In this document: piece after piece, positions 37,698 through 46,529 of the stretch
Layout of the letters: each line of letters opens with the position of its first letter
Position numbering within the stretch: the stretch's first letter is position 1
Assembly (NCBI GenBank): GCA_949285735.1
Contig: CASEAQ010000008.1
Coordinates: 1-64,000, forward strand
From: an uncultured Bacteroidales bacterium
GTDB lineage: Bacteria > Bacteroidota > Bacteroidia > Bacteroidales > Muribaculaceae
DNA: 64,000 bases
Reading direction: 5' to 3'
The notes under the pieces: model-generated
Databases searched by the model: none
What the model saw: the letters and a program-made list of their open reading frames with translations, nothing else
Told to the model about the DNA's origin: nothing
Translations under genes and position numbers: made by a program

Positions 37698-40346
37698 TTA
37701 CAGCTTGTGAACCACTTTCACCATCTGCTCGCCAAGCCCTATGTTATAGCCCTCGGAGCAGAACACTACGCGATTGAACGTGTCGCCGATGATGAATATG
37801 GGCAACGTGTTGTTGCGCAACTTCATCGCCTCGCGCAACTGCTTCTGTATCGCACCGTCGATGTCGATGCCATAGGTTATCGTCTTGGGCAAGCCGGGGA
37901 ACTCGTCGGGGTTGAACTTGCGGTATTGTTCCTCGCTCGGGAAGAGCAGCACCATGCTGCGCCCCCACTGTTCGAGTTCCTTGCTCATGGCAGCGATGCC
38001 GCGCAGCGCGTGGTTGGTAGGCTCTTGTCCAACGCCAAGCACGCCCACCACGAAGTAGCCGCGCCCGGTAGTCGAAAGTATCGACTTCGGCAGACCGCCA
38101 TCAACGGGCTTGTAGGTCGATTCCGAATTAAAGTTGCCTATCACTTGCACCTCGTCGCGGCTTTCGCGCATTACAAGGTTCACGTTGGTAGTCTTGCCCG
38201 GGGTGATAGTGAAGAACTCAAGGTGTGACAACACACCGCCGTTGGCAAGACGGGTACCGCTCACCATCAGGTAGTTGCCGGCATCGAGCGTAAGCCCCCT
38301 CTTCAGCATCTGCGACCACGTGCTGCTACCGTCCTCGCCATATTCGAGCAGGCGCAATGTGCCGTTGTCGGTGATGCGCGATATTGTGAAGTGGTAGTAA
38401 TACTTGGGGTCGTCGAGCGACTTTATCGGCGCATAGCGAGCAACGAGCTTGCCCGTCGGGGCAACCGTCTGCTTGCTTGCCTCAAAATCCACGTCGGCAG
38501 CACCATTCTTGTCCATCAACTGCACCTTGCCTGTCACCTCATCGATGCGGGCAGGTATGCCCATGCTGCGGGCAAGCGACACAAAGAATATGTCGCGGCT
38601 GTGGGCATCTGCCACGCGGGCGTTCCACACACCTATCGGCGTGATGGGCGCGCCGCCAAGGTTGCATTGCGCATCGACCGTGATGCTGTCGGCAACCCAA
38701 GCCACGAGGCCCATCGGGTTGGCGCGGAACGACTCCTGCAAATCCTCGCTCACTGCCGATGCGAAAAATGCCTTGTAGGGCGTAATCATCTCGTTGCTCA
38801 CGCGCGGATTGCATATATACCTTGCCGACAGCTCCTCGTCGTCACACGGGCGCGAGTTGAGCAAGTGGTCGTTGAGCACGTCGAGCGACACGTCGCGCAA
38901 GTCCTTCTCCGACACCTGTTGCAACAGTTCGATGCCTGCCTGCTTGGTCTCGTCGCTGTCGAGCGATGCAAGGAATGCCGTCAACACGTCGTGGTTGCCA
39001 CGGGCAGCCACAAGCAAGTCGGCAACCGTCTCGGCAGGCTTCAACCCCTGTTTGGAGGCAAACTCAAGTGCGCGCTCGCGAGTGTAGAACGTAGCCTCAT
39101 AAGCCCTGCGCAACGAGTCCTCCAGGGCAAAACGGCGGTCGTTCTCGGCACGCTGCTCGGCTGTGACTTCGGGCACATTGGAGTTTTCCTTCGGCGGCAC
39201 TATGTCGAAGTCGATGCCGCCGCTCTTCTCCCCGTTTTCGGTCAAGGCGATATTCACACGCTCGTCCTTGCCAAACGACACCTGCGAGAAGCCATACAGC
39301 CCGTCCTTCGATGCCCACACCACCATGTCGCCCATGCCGGCAGTGAGGAACGTGCGCCCCTCGGCATCGGTCTCCTTGGTGGCTACCGAGTAAAATTCGC
39401 CATAATTATATACCTTAAATTCCACCTTTGCCCCGGCGACAGGCTTGCCGGCGGCATCAGCCACGTTGACATACAGCTTTGCCGTGGGAGCATAGTTGTC
39501 AATCACATTGATTTCGGTGTAGCGCGGTGTGCGGTACATCACCTCCTCGGGTCCCATATACCTGCCAAACACCTTGGTATGCATGAGCATTCCGCGCGAA
39601 GCCGGAGCGTTGAACCATGCAAGATTCAGCACTGGCTCGGGCTCGCAAGCTCCAAGGAAATACCACTTGCCATCGACCCACGCCTCGACCCACGCATGGT
39701 TGTCGTCGGTGTGAGCCCAGCGCGGCGTGTAAACCTGCCGTGCCGGTATGCCCACCGAGCGCAGGGCGGCAACGGTGAATGTCGATTCCTCGCCGCAACG
39801 CCCGTATGCGGTCTTGACCGAGGCAAGCGGACTGCTCGTGCGAGCGTCCGACGGGCGGTAAGTCACCTTCTCGTGGCACCAATGGTTGACTTCGAGCACC
39901 GCATCGTGGAGCGAAAGCCCCTTCACGCGGTCTTTAAGCTCCTCGTAGAACACCTTGCGGCAGTCGTCGAGGTTCTCGTTGTTGACCCTCACAGGCAGCA
40001 CAAAATGCCTGAACTCGCGCTCAGGAATCGACTTCCCCCACGGCATCTCCTCGCGCGCCTTGAACGAGTATTCGATATTCTCAAGGAAATAGTCAGCCGA
40101 GTGGTCGGCAATGTCGGCGAGCGGCATGTAGGCATAGAGGAACATCATCGCCTCACGCTGCTCGGTGGTAAGCTCCATCATGTCGATGGCATCAAACAAC
40201 TGCTGGCGAGGCATCGAGTCGCGCCGCGCCTCAAAGTCGGCGACAACCGCCGCCCGTTCAGCCTCATCGCCAATCAAATGTCGGTCGGCACAAGACACAC
40301 ACATAGCGAGTAGCACTGCTACCGAAAAAATTGCAAAAGATTTCAT
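37698..40346 (-). CDS. Transglutaminase-like domain lipoprotein
   Basis: 882 residues. The N-terminus MKSFAIFSVAVLLAMCVSC has a possible lipobox ending at Cys19. A transglutaminase core lies at about 150-250: Cys in YGRCGEESTF, His in DDNHAWVEAWVDGKWY and the acidic residue in LGACEPEP, so the Cys-His-Asp type triad appears intact. A carboxypeptidase-regulatory-like beta domain follows (about 290-345). The C-terminal half holds another beta-rich region and ends with a thioredoxin-like stretch (MVLLFPSEEQYRKFN). Family members act as peptidases or amidases rather than cross-linkers in many bacteria. Substrate unknown. Confidence 0.85.
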   Translation of the reverse strand: MKSFAIFSVAVLLAMCVSCADRHLIGDEAERAAVVADFEARRDSMPRQQLFDAIDMMELTTEQREAMMFLYAYMPLADIADHSADYFLENIEYSFKAREEMPWGKSIPEREFRHFVLPVRVNNENLDDCRKVFYEELKDRVKGLSLHDAVLEVNHWCHEKVTYRPSDARTSSPLASVKTAYGRCGEESTFTVAALRSVGIPARQVYTPRWAHTDDNHAWVEAWVDGKWYFLGACEPEPVLNLAWFNAPASRGMLMHTKVFGRYMGPEEVMYRTPRYTEINVIDNYAPTAKLYVNVADAAGKPVAGAKVEFKVYNYGEFYSVATKETDAEGRTFLTAGMGDMVVWASKDGLYGFSQVSFGKDERVNIALTENGEKSGGIDFDIVPPKENSNVPEVTAEQRAENDRRFALEDSLRRAYEATFYTRERALEFASKQGLKPAETVADLLVAARGNHDVLTAFLASLDSDETKQAGIELLQQVSEKDLRDVSLDVLNDHLLNSRPCDDEELSARYICNPRVSNEMITPYKAFFASAVSEDLQESFRANPMGLVAWVADSITVDAQCNLGGAPITPIGVWNARVADAHSRDIFFVSLARSMGIPARIDEVTGKVQLMDKNGAADVDFEASKQTVAPTGKLVARYAPIKSLDDPKYYYHFTISRITDNGTLRLLEYGEDGSSTWSQMLKRGLTLDAGNYLMVSGTRLANGGVLSHLEFFTITPGKTTNVNLVMRESRDEVQVIGNFNSESTYKPVDGGLPKSILSTTGRGYFVVGVLGVGQEPTNHALRGIAAMSKELEQWGRSMVLLFPSEEQYRKFNPDEFPGLPKTITYGIDIDGAIQKQLREAMKLRNNTLPIFIIGDTFNRVVFCSEGYNIGLGEQMVKVVHKL

Positions 40347-40698
40347 ATCGCTTCAGGTTCTGTTTTTAAGTTTACTGCAACGAAGATAACATTTTCGCCC
40401 CACTACTCCAAATCAACCACCCACAACAATCACCCCACCCCCGAAAAAAAATCCATATCACCCCTCACCAATAGAACCTATCTATTTCAATGATTGAAGA
40501 TTTGAATTATTTACAATCGCTTCATAAAGTTCATCATGCGTTACATGAATTATACATTTTCTTGCAGAAGGATTATATGTTCGTACTCACGGCTCTTTCA
40601 TTTAAAATATAGGCATCCGCTAAACTCATAAATATTTAATTCTCGTATTATAACCATTAACAAACCTCCTTTGTGGAATATGTTCATAGATGCACAGA
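40347..40698. other. Intergenic stretch without a gene
   Basis: This 352-base gap lies upstream of the transglutaminase gene (minus strand). A weak -7-like site (TATCTTCG on the minus strand, 40381-40388, one mismatch to the consensus) sits about 35 nt before its start codon. The remainder is AT-rich, with no coding frame or strong repeat until the palindromic element begins. The last five bases (ACAGA, 40694-40698) are repeated just after that element. Confidence 0.5.
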
Positions 40699-41016
40699 GG
40701 GCGGCGAAGCCGTCCAACTATGTCGTAACCGCTGGTGACGCAGCCCGACGTAGTGGGCAAGAAACCTGCGGACAGCCATCACCTCCACCCAGTCTGGGGC
40801 CTCGGAGAGGTCCAACGGAGCTCCATTGCATTCTTGCTTGAAAGGAAACATACATATCCACACCATGCTTGAAAGTTTGCAATGCAGTTTAAGCACTACC
40901 AAGCGGTATGTTGTACCTCTCCGAGGCGCTATTATGTGAGGGAGGGAGCGCGCTTCCGCTGGTTACGCTTGCGCTCCACCAGCGGTTAAGGCATAGTTGG
41001 ACGGCTCTGTCGCCCC
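40699..41016. repeat. Palindromic intergenic element, copy A
   Basis: About 318 bp that fold back on themselves. The outer arm is GGGCGGCGAAGCCGTCCAAC (40699-40718) against a partly decayed complement ending at 41016. The inner arms GGCCTCGGAGAGGTCCAAC (40798-40816) and GTTGTACCTCTCCGAGGC (40910-40927) flank a ~93-nt spacer. ACAGA directly repeats on both sides (40694-40698, 41017-41021), as a target-site duplication would. It lies 28 bases from the stop of the PD-(D/E)XK nuclease gene. Copies B and C are at 55.2 and 58.5 kb. Confidence 0.75.
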
Positions 41017-41043
41017 ACAGACTTATTTTTTGATGAAAGAATC

Positions 41044-42159
41044 CTACTGCCCACTTTGTATTTTTTGCCTGACTTTCGCTGCAATACCTTTCATTACTTC
41101 ATATATCTTTCTCAATTCTTTTATAACATTATCCTCATCTCCTGATACGTCGGCAACCCACAAATTTATACGATTATATTCATCAGGGGCTGGCTCTTTC
41201 AACGACGAGAACCAGCTCAATACTTCATCTCTATAAGGCTTCCAGCTTTCTAAATTCCAAGTAGTTATTTTAATTTTAAATCTACCGCAAGCACCTGTTT
41301 TATCTCTTGCAAACCATGATTCGATACCAATGCAACATAAATCTTCATTAAACTTAATTCCAATATCTGTTTTCTGATATATCCACCAAGAATTATCTTT
41401 CGTTTTCTCCTTTATTTTTTCAAGAATATTTGCGGAAGCATCACATTGCTCTTTATATATTACATCTTTAAACTCATTATATCGATTAATCAAGCCTTCT
41501 ACAATATCGGCATTTTTCAAGAAAAATTCCTTCTCTTGTTTAGATTCAAATCCATTCATTGTATTTATATATTTCATGAAATCAAACATAAAAAACAAAT
41601 ATTCCTTGTTCGCCTTCATTACATAATAACCAAGACGCCTCTCTACAATTTCAAACAAATCGATATAACGACATCGCAAAAAGCCCTTTTCAAGAACTGA
41701 ATCACCGACAGGATTAACCGATAGAACCAAGAAATAATGTTTCTGCTCCTTATATTCAGATTCTACATATTTTTTATATTCCTCCAACGGATTATTCAAA
41801 ACAGCTGTAATCTTGTTTTCTATAGCTATTACAAAAGACCTTGTTACAATTGTCAAGTCAATGCGCTTGTCGCAAGCCCTTTCTTCTGTATTTATCTTTA
41901 TGGAATTATAGTCATACTTTTCTTCACAAGTCTTACCTGTTTTTTCTTCTATAAGCTCCCACAACGAACCCAGCCATAAATAATACAATTGATGCTCGGC
42001 ATTGGGGTTAAAAAAGAATTTCAGAATGCGGCTACACACCTCCTCAAACCGAGAACCTGGATATTGGCAGATTTCCAACATGGTCGAGCTTCTATCAATT
42101 TTAGGGAGTTTCGAGAACTCCTCTAAAACCCTCTTAAACTCATCTATATCGAAACACAT
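41044..42159 (-). CDS. PD-(D/E)XK nuclease superfamily protein
   Basis: 371 residues from ATG 42159; a TTG at 42177 would add six. The nuclease core is visible as Asp101 (KRIDLTIVTRS) followed by Glu114 and Lys116 in VIAIENKI, the D-ExK signature of the PDDEXK_4-like group, preceded by a helical region (RILKFFFNPNAEH). The C-terminal half (about 190-371) is of unknown fold. The gene is visibly more AT-rich than its neighbours and uses AAA and ATA codons freely, suggesting recent transfer. It stands alone between palindromic copy A and priA. Proteins of this type are often found near defence genes; its target is unknown. Confidence 0.78.
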   Translation of the reverse strand: MCFDIDEFKRVLEEFSKLPKIDRSSTMLEICQYPGSRFEEVCSRILKFFFNPNAEHQLYYLWLGSLWELIEEKTGKTCEEKYDYNSIKINTEERACDKRIDLTIVTRSFVIAIENKITAVLNNPLEEYKKYVESEYKEQKHYFLVLSVNPVGDSVLEKGFLRCRYIDLFEIVERRLGYYVMKANKEYLFFMFDFMKYINTMNGFESKQEKEFFLKNADIVEGLINRYNEFKDVIYKEQCDASANILEKIKEKTKDNSWWIYQKTDIGIKFNEDLCCIGIESWFARDKTGACGRFKIKITTWNLESWKPYRDEVLSWFSSLKEPAPDEYNRINLWVADVSGDEDNVIKELRKIYEVMKGIAAKVRQKIQSGQ

Positions 42160-42207
42160 ATTCAATATTTTAAACAATAAAAACGAGATTGCTCCAACAG
42201 GGGGGGG

Positions 42208-44685
42208 TTACACGGGATCGACGTCGAAGTAGAGGAGGGTCGATTTCATGCGGCTGTCAACTTTGAGCATGTTTTCGTAGATGAGGCGCAGGATTTGTTT
42301 CACTTTGCTCATCGATGCCGTGTTTTCCATCTTCAACACTATCTGGCGTATGTACCAATTCTGTATGCGGCGCACTGCCGGTGCCTCGGGGCCCAACACT
42401 CGCTGCTTGAACACTTGCCTCATCATGTTGCTCATGCGCACAGCCATCTCGCCCACCACGGCATCGTCGCGATGCTTGAGATAGACGTTGATGATTTTGG
42501 TAAACGGCGGATAGCCGTAACGCTCGCGCTCGCCTATCTCGTCGGCATAGAAGCCCTTGTAGTCGTGAGCAGTGACGAAGCGTATCACGGAATTATCGGT
42601 GTCGTAGGTCTGCACCAGCACCCTCCCCTGCTTCCCCTTGCGCCCGGCACGCCCTGCCACCTGCTCCATCATGTTGAAGGCACGCTCGTGTGAGAGAAAA
42701 TCTGGGAAATTTATCATGGTATCGGCATTGAGTATGCCCACGGTGCTGACACCGGCAAAATCGAGCCCCTTGGTGACCATCTGCGTGCCGACAAGCATGT
42801 CGGCCTTACGGGCAGAAAAGTCGTCGATTATCTTCTCATAGCTGTTCTTGTTGCGAGTGGTGTCGAGATCCATGCGCATGATGCGGCTGTCGGGGAAGAG
42901 TTCGGTGATGTTGTCCTCGACGCGCTCGGTGCCAAACCCCACGATTTCTATTGTCGGCTGCCCGCAAGCCGGGCACACGGTGGGCAACGACATCGAGTAG
43001 CCGCAATAGTGGCAACTGAGGTTGTTGACGTGCTTGTGGTAGGTGAGCGACACGTCGCAATTTTCGCACTTCGGCACCCAGCCACACTGGCGGCAAGTGA
43101 CCATCGGGGCATATCCGCGGCGGTTCTGGAACAATATCACCTGCTCGCCGGCACGCAACGACTCGCGGCACTCCGTCAACAGGGCGTTGGAGAAGAAGCC
43201 ATTCACCTCGTGCTTGCGGCGTGCGTCTTTCATGTCAACCACTTCCACCTGCGGCATCTCAATACCCTCGTATCGCACGGGCATCTCCACCAGCCCAAAC
43301 TTGCCCGTCACCGCCTTGTAGTAGGTCTCGATGGCTGGCGTTGCCGAGCCGAGCAGGCTTTTCGCCCCGTGCATCATGGCGAGCATCATTGCCACATTGC
43401 GCCCGTTGTAGCGCGGTGCCGGCTCTTGCTGCTTGTAGCTCGTGTCGTGCTCCTCGTCGATGATTACGAGCCCGAGGTTGGAAAATGGCAGGAATACCGA
43501 CGAACGTACCCCGATGATGAGGCACGGCTCGTTGCTGTGGAGCAACTTCTTCCAGGCATCGACACGCTCGTTGTCGGAAAACTTCGAGTGGTAGATGAGC
43601 AATCGGTCGCCAAAGACGCGGTGCATGCGCTGCGTGAGCTGCGTGGTGAGGGCAATCTCAGGCACCAAGTATAGCACCTGCTTCTTCATTCTCAACATTT
43701 GGTCGATGAGGTGCATATACACCGATGTCTTGCCGCTCGACGTGACACCGTGCAGCAACACTGCCGGCAACGTGCGGAACAGTTCGAGCGTCTCGCGCAG
43801 GGCGCGGTTCTGCTCGTCGGTCAGCACGGGCAGTTCGGCACGCGTCTCGGCAGAGAACGAATAACGGTTAATCTCTTTCTTATACACCTTCAGCAAGCCT
43901 TTTTTGACGGCTGCGGCAAGCACGGGCTGCGTGACATCGGCGCGCTCAAGCAGCACCTGCTTCTTCACCTCTACAAGGCGGTCGCGCCGCTGCAACCAGT
44001 GCGACAGGTCGATAAAGGCAAGCAACAGTTGCTCCTGCTTCTTCGACCGTCCGACGAGGTCGAAGAGGCGGTGCAGCCCGTCGCTGTCGCCATGCTCGAT
44101 GGGCAATGTGACAAATGTCTCGGTCTTCGGACGATAGTTGTCAACCACCTTTTCCGACACGAATATAGCCTCCTTTTCGAGCATTCGGCTCACAGTGGCT
44201 TCCACGTTGCGGAAACCCGTCGAGCGCGTTATCTCGCCAAGCTGCACACGGTCGCGGCACGAAACGAGGTCGTAAATCACCCGTTCGCGCTCCTTCAGCT
44301 CACACCCCTCGGTCTCCTCGAAGTCGGGGTTGACGCTCACGTAGGTCTCGCTCTCAATCTTCAACCCCGACGGCACGGCAGCCTTGTAAACGTCGCCAAC
44401 GGGGCACAGGTAATACTCCGAAATCCACTCCCACAACTTCAGCTGCGGGTGGCGCAACAGCGGAGCATCGTCGAGCAGCGACATAATCTCCTTCACCTCA
44501 TATCCCTCGGGGGGCGCATTGTGAATCATGCGCACGATGGCAGTGTAATACTTCTTGCGGCCGAATTGCACAAGCACCCTGCAACCAATCTTCACCTGCC
44601 CCTCCATCGTGGGCGGAATGGCGTATGTATATGTGTTATAAAGAGGCAACGGAAGTATCACCTCGGCATACTGTGGCATACTCAT
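42208..44685 (-). CDS. priA: Primosomal protein N' (replication restart helicase)
   Basis: PriA, a 3'-5' helicase that recognises stalled forks and reloads the replisome. About 825 residues. The N-terminal DNA-binding domain starts at YAEVILPLPLYNTYTYAIPP. Walker A is GVTSSGKTS and the DEEH box is IIDEEHDTSYKQ. The zinc-binding cysteines are CRQCGWVPKCENCDVSL and CHYCGYSMSLPTVCPACGQP. Motif VI is QVAGRAGRKGKQGRV. I chose ATG 44685 (MSMPQYAEV), which lies about 14 nt after the predicted transcription start; the longer in-frame start at 44730 would begin inside the promoter. Confidence 0.97.
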   Translation of the reverse strand: MSMPQYAEVILPLPLYNTYTYAIPPTMEGQVKIGCRVLVQFGRKKYYTAIVRMIHNAPPEGYEVKEIMSLLDDAPLLRHPQLKLWEWISEYYLCPVGDVYKAAVPSGLKIESETYVSVNPDFEETEGCELKERERVIYDLVSCRDRVQLGEITRSTGFRNVEATVSRMLEKEAIFVSEKVVDNYRPKTETFVTLPIEHGDSDGLHRLFDLVGRSKKQEQLLLAFIDLSHWLQRRDRLVEVKKQVLLERADVTQPVLAAAVKKGLLKVYKKEINRYSFSAETRAELPVLTDEQNRALRETLELFRTLPAVLLHGVTSSGKTSVYMHLIDQMLRMKKQVLYLVPEIALTTQLTQRMHRVFGDRLLIYHSKFSDNERVDAWKKLLHSNEPCLIIGVRSSVFLPFSNLGLVIIDEEHDTSYKQQEPAPRYNGRNVAMMLAMMHGAKSLLGSATPAIETYYKAVTGKFGLVEMPVRYEGIEMPQVEVVDMKDARRKHEVNGFFSNALLTECRESLRAGEQVILFQNRRGYAPMVTCRQCGWVPKCENCDVSLTYHKHVNNLSCHYCGYSMSLPTVCPACGQPTIEIVGFGTERVEDNITELFPDSRIMRMDLDTTRNKNSYEKIIDDFSARKADMLVGTQMVTKGLDFAGVSTVGILNADTMINFPDFLSHERAFNMMEQVAGRAGRKGKQGRVLVQTYDTDNSVIRFVTAHDYKGFYADEIGERERYGYPPFTKIINVYLKHRDDAVVGEMAVRMSNMMRQVFKQRVLGPEAPAVRRIQNWYIRQIVLKMENTASMSKVKQILRLIYENMLKVDSRMKSTLLYFDVDPV

Positions 44686-44705
44686 CAATATTTTTTGTCG
44701 ATGGG

Positions 44706-44736
44706 CAAAGATAGTGCAAGTCGAGCGCAATACAAA
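44706..44736 (-). promoter_or_regulatory. Promoter for priA
   Basis: On the minus strand: TTTG (44733-44736), 19-nt spacer, TATCTTTG (44706-44713), both perfect to the Bacteroides consensus. Transcription should begin near 44699, giving a leader of about 14 nt. It forms half of an inverted pair with the plus-strand promoter at 44754-44785. Confidence 0.75.
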
Positions 44737-44753
44737 AAAAGAACTTGTTCATT

Positions 44754-44785
44754 TTTGTGTATTGCCGAGACGCAGCCTATCTTTG
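44754..44785 (+). promoter_or_regulatory. Divergent plus-strand promoter opposite priA
   Basis: TTTG (44754-44757), 20-nt spacer, TATCTTTG (44778-44785). It points at the 3' end of the ompA-family gene, which is on the other strand, so no coding gene lies downstream. A short stem (ACGGG, 44804-44808; CCCGT, 44827-44831) followed by seven T could end a ~45-nt transcript. Confidence 0.5.
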
Positions 44786-44896
44786 GATAAGATAGTGCAA
44801 ACCACGGGCAGAACGAAACAATTCCACCCGTTTTTTTACCACAGCCGCCATGCCCCGAGCCTCGCCCGTCACCCATCAAGGCATCTGGCACGACAC

Positions 44897-44935
44897 AAAA
44901 AAATCGCTCGCCGCCGAAGCTCGGCGACAAGCGAT
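44897..44935 (-). terminator. Terminator of the ompA-family gene
   Basis: Read on the minus strand, a stem of about 14 bp (ATCGCT and CGCCGA segments, 44903-44935, two mismatched or wobble positions) is followed by seven U (44897-44903). It lies 34 bases after the stop codon at 44969. Confidence 0.8.
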
Positions 44936-44968
44936 AAATCATATCATAAAAGTGTGTATTTAAACTAT

Positions 44969-46174
44969 TTATTTCTTTATCTCGATAGTGGCAGCGCGGT
45001 CGAGGTCGGCAGAGTTTTCACCAAATCCGCTCAAGCTGCTGTCGGCTGTAGCAGCTTCAAGACGACCACCGTCAACACCATTCTTCACAAGCAACTTAAC
45101 CACATTGTCGGCACGTTGTTCACGCAATTGTTGGTTGCGGGCAGCCGAACCGGTGTAGCTATCAGCCCATCCAGTTACAACATATTCGTCGTCGGTACCG
45201 CTCATGGCGTTGGCAACGGCTGCAACCACCTTGGTCTGAACACCTTGTACACGCGAGCTGCCGATGGGGAAATAAATCGTAGCAAGCGGAGCTTCCTTGG
45301 CAGGAGCAACGGGTTCGGGTACGGGGCGGTTCATGCACTCACGCAATTGACGCTCAAGGTCGGCAATCTTGGCATCTGCTGCCTTCAAGCGTTCAACAAG
45401 GGCATCACCCTCGGCATCGGTGTACTTGTACTCGGGGCAAACCGGTACAATCGGTGCACTCCATGTGGTCTTGTTGAATTTGTAAGCCACACCAGCCATA
45501 ACCGAACCGTAGAGGTTCACTTGGCGAGTCATGTCCATATAATTACACTGGTCGGCATCGAGACGAATGTCGAGCAAAATGTCAACATGGTTAGAAACCC
45601 TGAACGAGTTCAACAAACCAGCGCGGAGACCAATCGACATTCCGTGGTGTCTCCACTTGGCATCGTTGCCGTCCATTTTCTTAATCATTTGCGAATGTGC
45701 TGCAACACCACCGTAGATAGAAGCGTTGTAAACTCGATCGGGCTTGTAGCCACACCACCAGTTGGTCAAGTTCAAATAAACATCGGCAGCTGCACCAATC
45801 GACCACTGGCGGTTCACAAGATAGTTGCCAACTGCTCCATCGGTAGGATTCACGGGGTCGATACCGGCGCCGTCGATTGTGGCACCTTTCATCTTGCGGA
45901 AGTCGGCACTAAACCTCACGCCAATAAGCGGAGAGAACCATTTGCCCACACCAACATTGAACGAAGGCATAAGACGCTTGCCAAAATCCAACTCGCCATC
46001 GTAAGAACTGCCCAATCCGCCAACACCGATTTCACCAGTTACAAACCAATTGTCTTTAAAGCGATTCAAAGTGACACCTTGTGAAGGATCCTCCACATAA
46101 GTCACCTCTTGCGCTTTGGCATCTGCACCAGCAATAACGGTGCAAATCAATGCAAGTAAAAAAATCTTTCTCAT
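44969..46174 (-). CDS. OmpA family outer-membrane protein
   Basis: 401 residues with a signal peptide (MRKIFLLALICTVIAGADAKA). Residues about 25-245 look like an eight-stranded barrel rich in Gly, Trp and Tyr (GVGKWFSPLIGVRFSADFRKM). A short coiled stretch (about 265-285, VERLKAADAKIADLERQLRE) links to an OmpA-type peptidoglycan-binding domain (about 300-400: IYFPIGSSRVQGVQTKVV, GWADSYTGSAARNQQLREQR). It should span the outer membrane and tie it to the wall. It has its own terminator and a long upstream region. Confidence 0.93.
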   Translation of the reverse strand: MRKIFLLALICTVIAGADAKAQEVTYVEDPSQGVTLNRFKDNWFVTGEIGVGGLGSSYDGELDFGKRLMPSFNVGVGKWFSPLIGVRFSADFRKMKGATIDGAGIDPVNPTDGAVGNYLVNRQWSIGAAADVYLNLTNWWCGYKPDRVYNASIYGGVAAHSQMIKKMDGNDAKWRHHGMSIGLRAGLLNSFRVSNHVDILLDIRLDADQCNYMDMTRQVNLYGSVMAGVAYKFNKTTWSAPIVPVCPEYKYTDAEGDALVERLKAADAKIADLERQLRECMNRPVPEPVAPAKEAPLATIYFPIGSSRVQGVQTKVVAAVANAMSGTDDEYVVTGWADSYTGSAARNQQLREQRADNVVKLLVKNGVDGGRLEAATADSSLSGFGENSADLDRAATIEIKK

Positions 46175-46481
46175 AAGACTTACGTTTTAATTTCCAATTA
46201 TAATATGATATTCATACTTTTTTTCTTACCAAGCAGCTCTCTGCTTAATCTTTTTTCCTCCTTAAGGCCCGATCTATAAAATCAACATTTATCGGACTTA
46301 TGCCAAACAGGCTCTAAATATTCGACAAAATAACAATAAATTTATAAGCCACACAAGTTTTTTCACACTTAAAATTGCATAACCGCCAAAAAAAATGACT
46401 GTCGCGCCAGTGGCAACATCGTGGCGACGCGCAATGCTACATATACGCCACTTATACTGTGCCAACAGCACTTCAGCCAAC
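46175..46481. other. Upstream region of the ompA-family gene
   Basis: An AT-rich gap without a coding frame. On the minus strand TTATTTTG (46324-46331), one mismatch from TAnnTTTG, is a weak promoter candidate that would give a ~150-nt leader. I see no other structure in it. Confidence 0.35.
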
Positions 46482-46520
46482 AAAATAAAGCCCTCACTTG
46501 AAACACAACGTGCAAGGGCT
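46482..46520 (-). terminator. Terminator of surE
   Basis: On the minus strand AGCCCTTGCAC and GTGAGGGCT pair with one bulge around a ~13-nt loop, followed by TTATTTTG. It lies just after the surE stop (46530) and probably ends the parA-parB-DUF5683-mltD-surE transcript. Confidence 0.7.
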
Positions 46521-46529
46521 GAAACAGAC

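Noticed and set aside
38391..40313. 640-codon open frame on the plus strand opposite the transglutaminase gene
   Set aside because: Antisense shadow caused by high-GC codon bias; no domain, and the minus-strand frame carries the intact transglutaminase site.
44714..46084. 456-codon plus-strand frame downstream of the divergent promoter
   Set aside because: Tempting because a good promoter precedes it, but it lies opposite a certain OmpA-family gene and its translation has no protein-like pattern.
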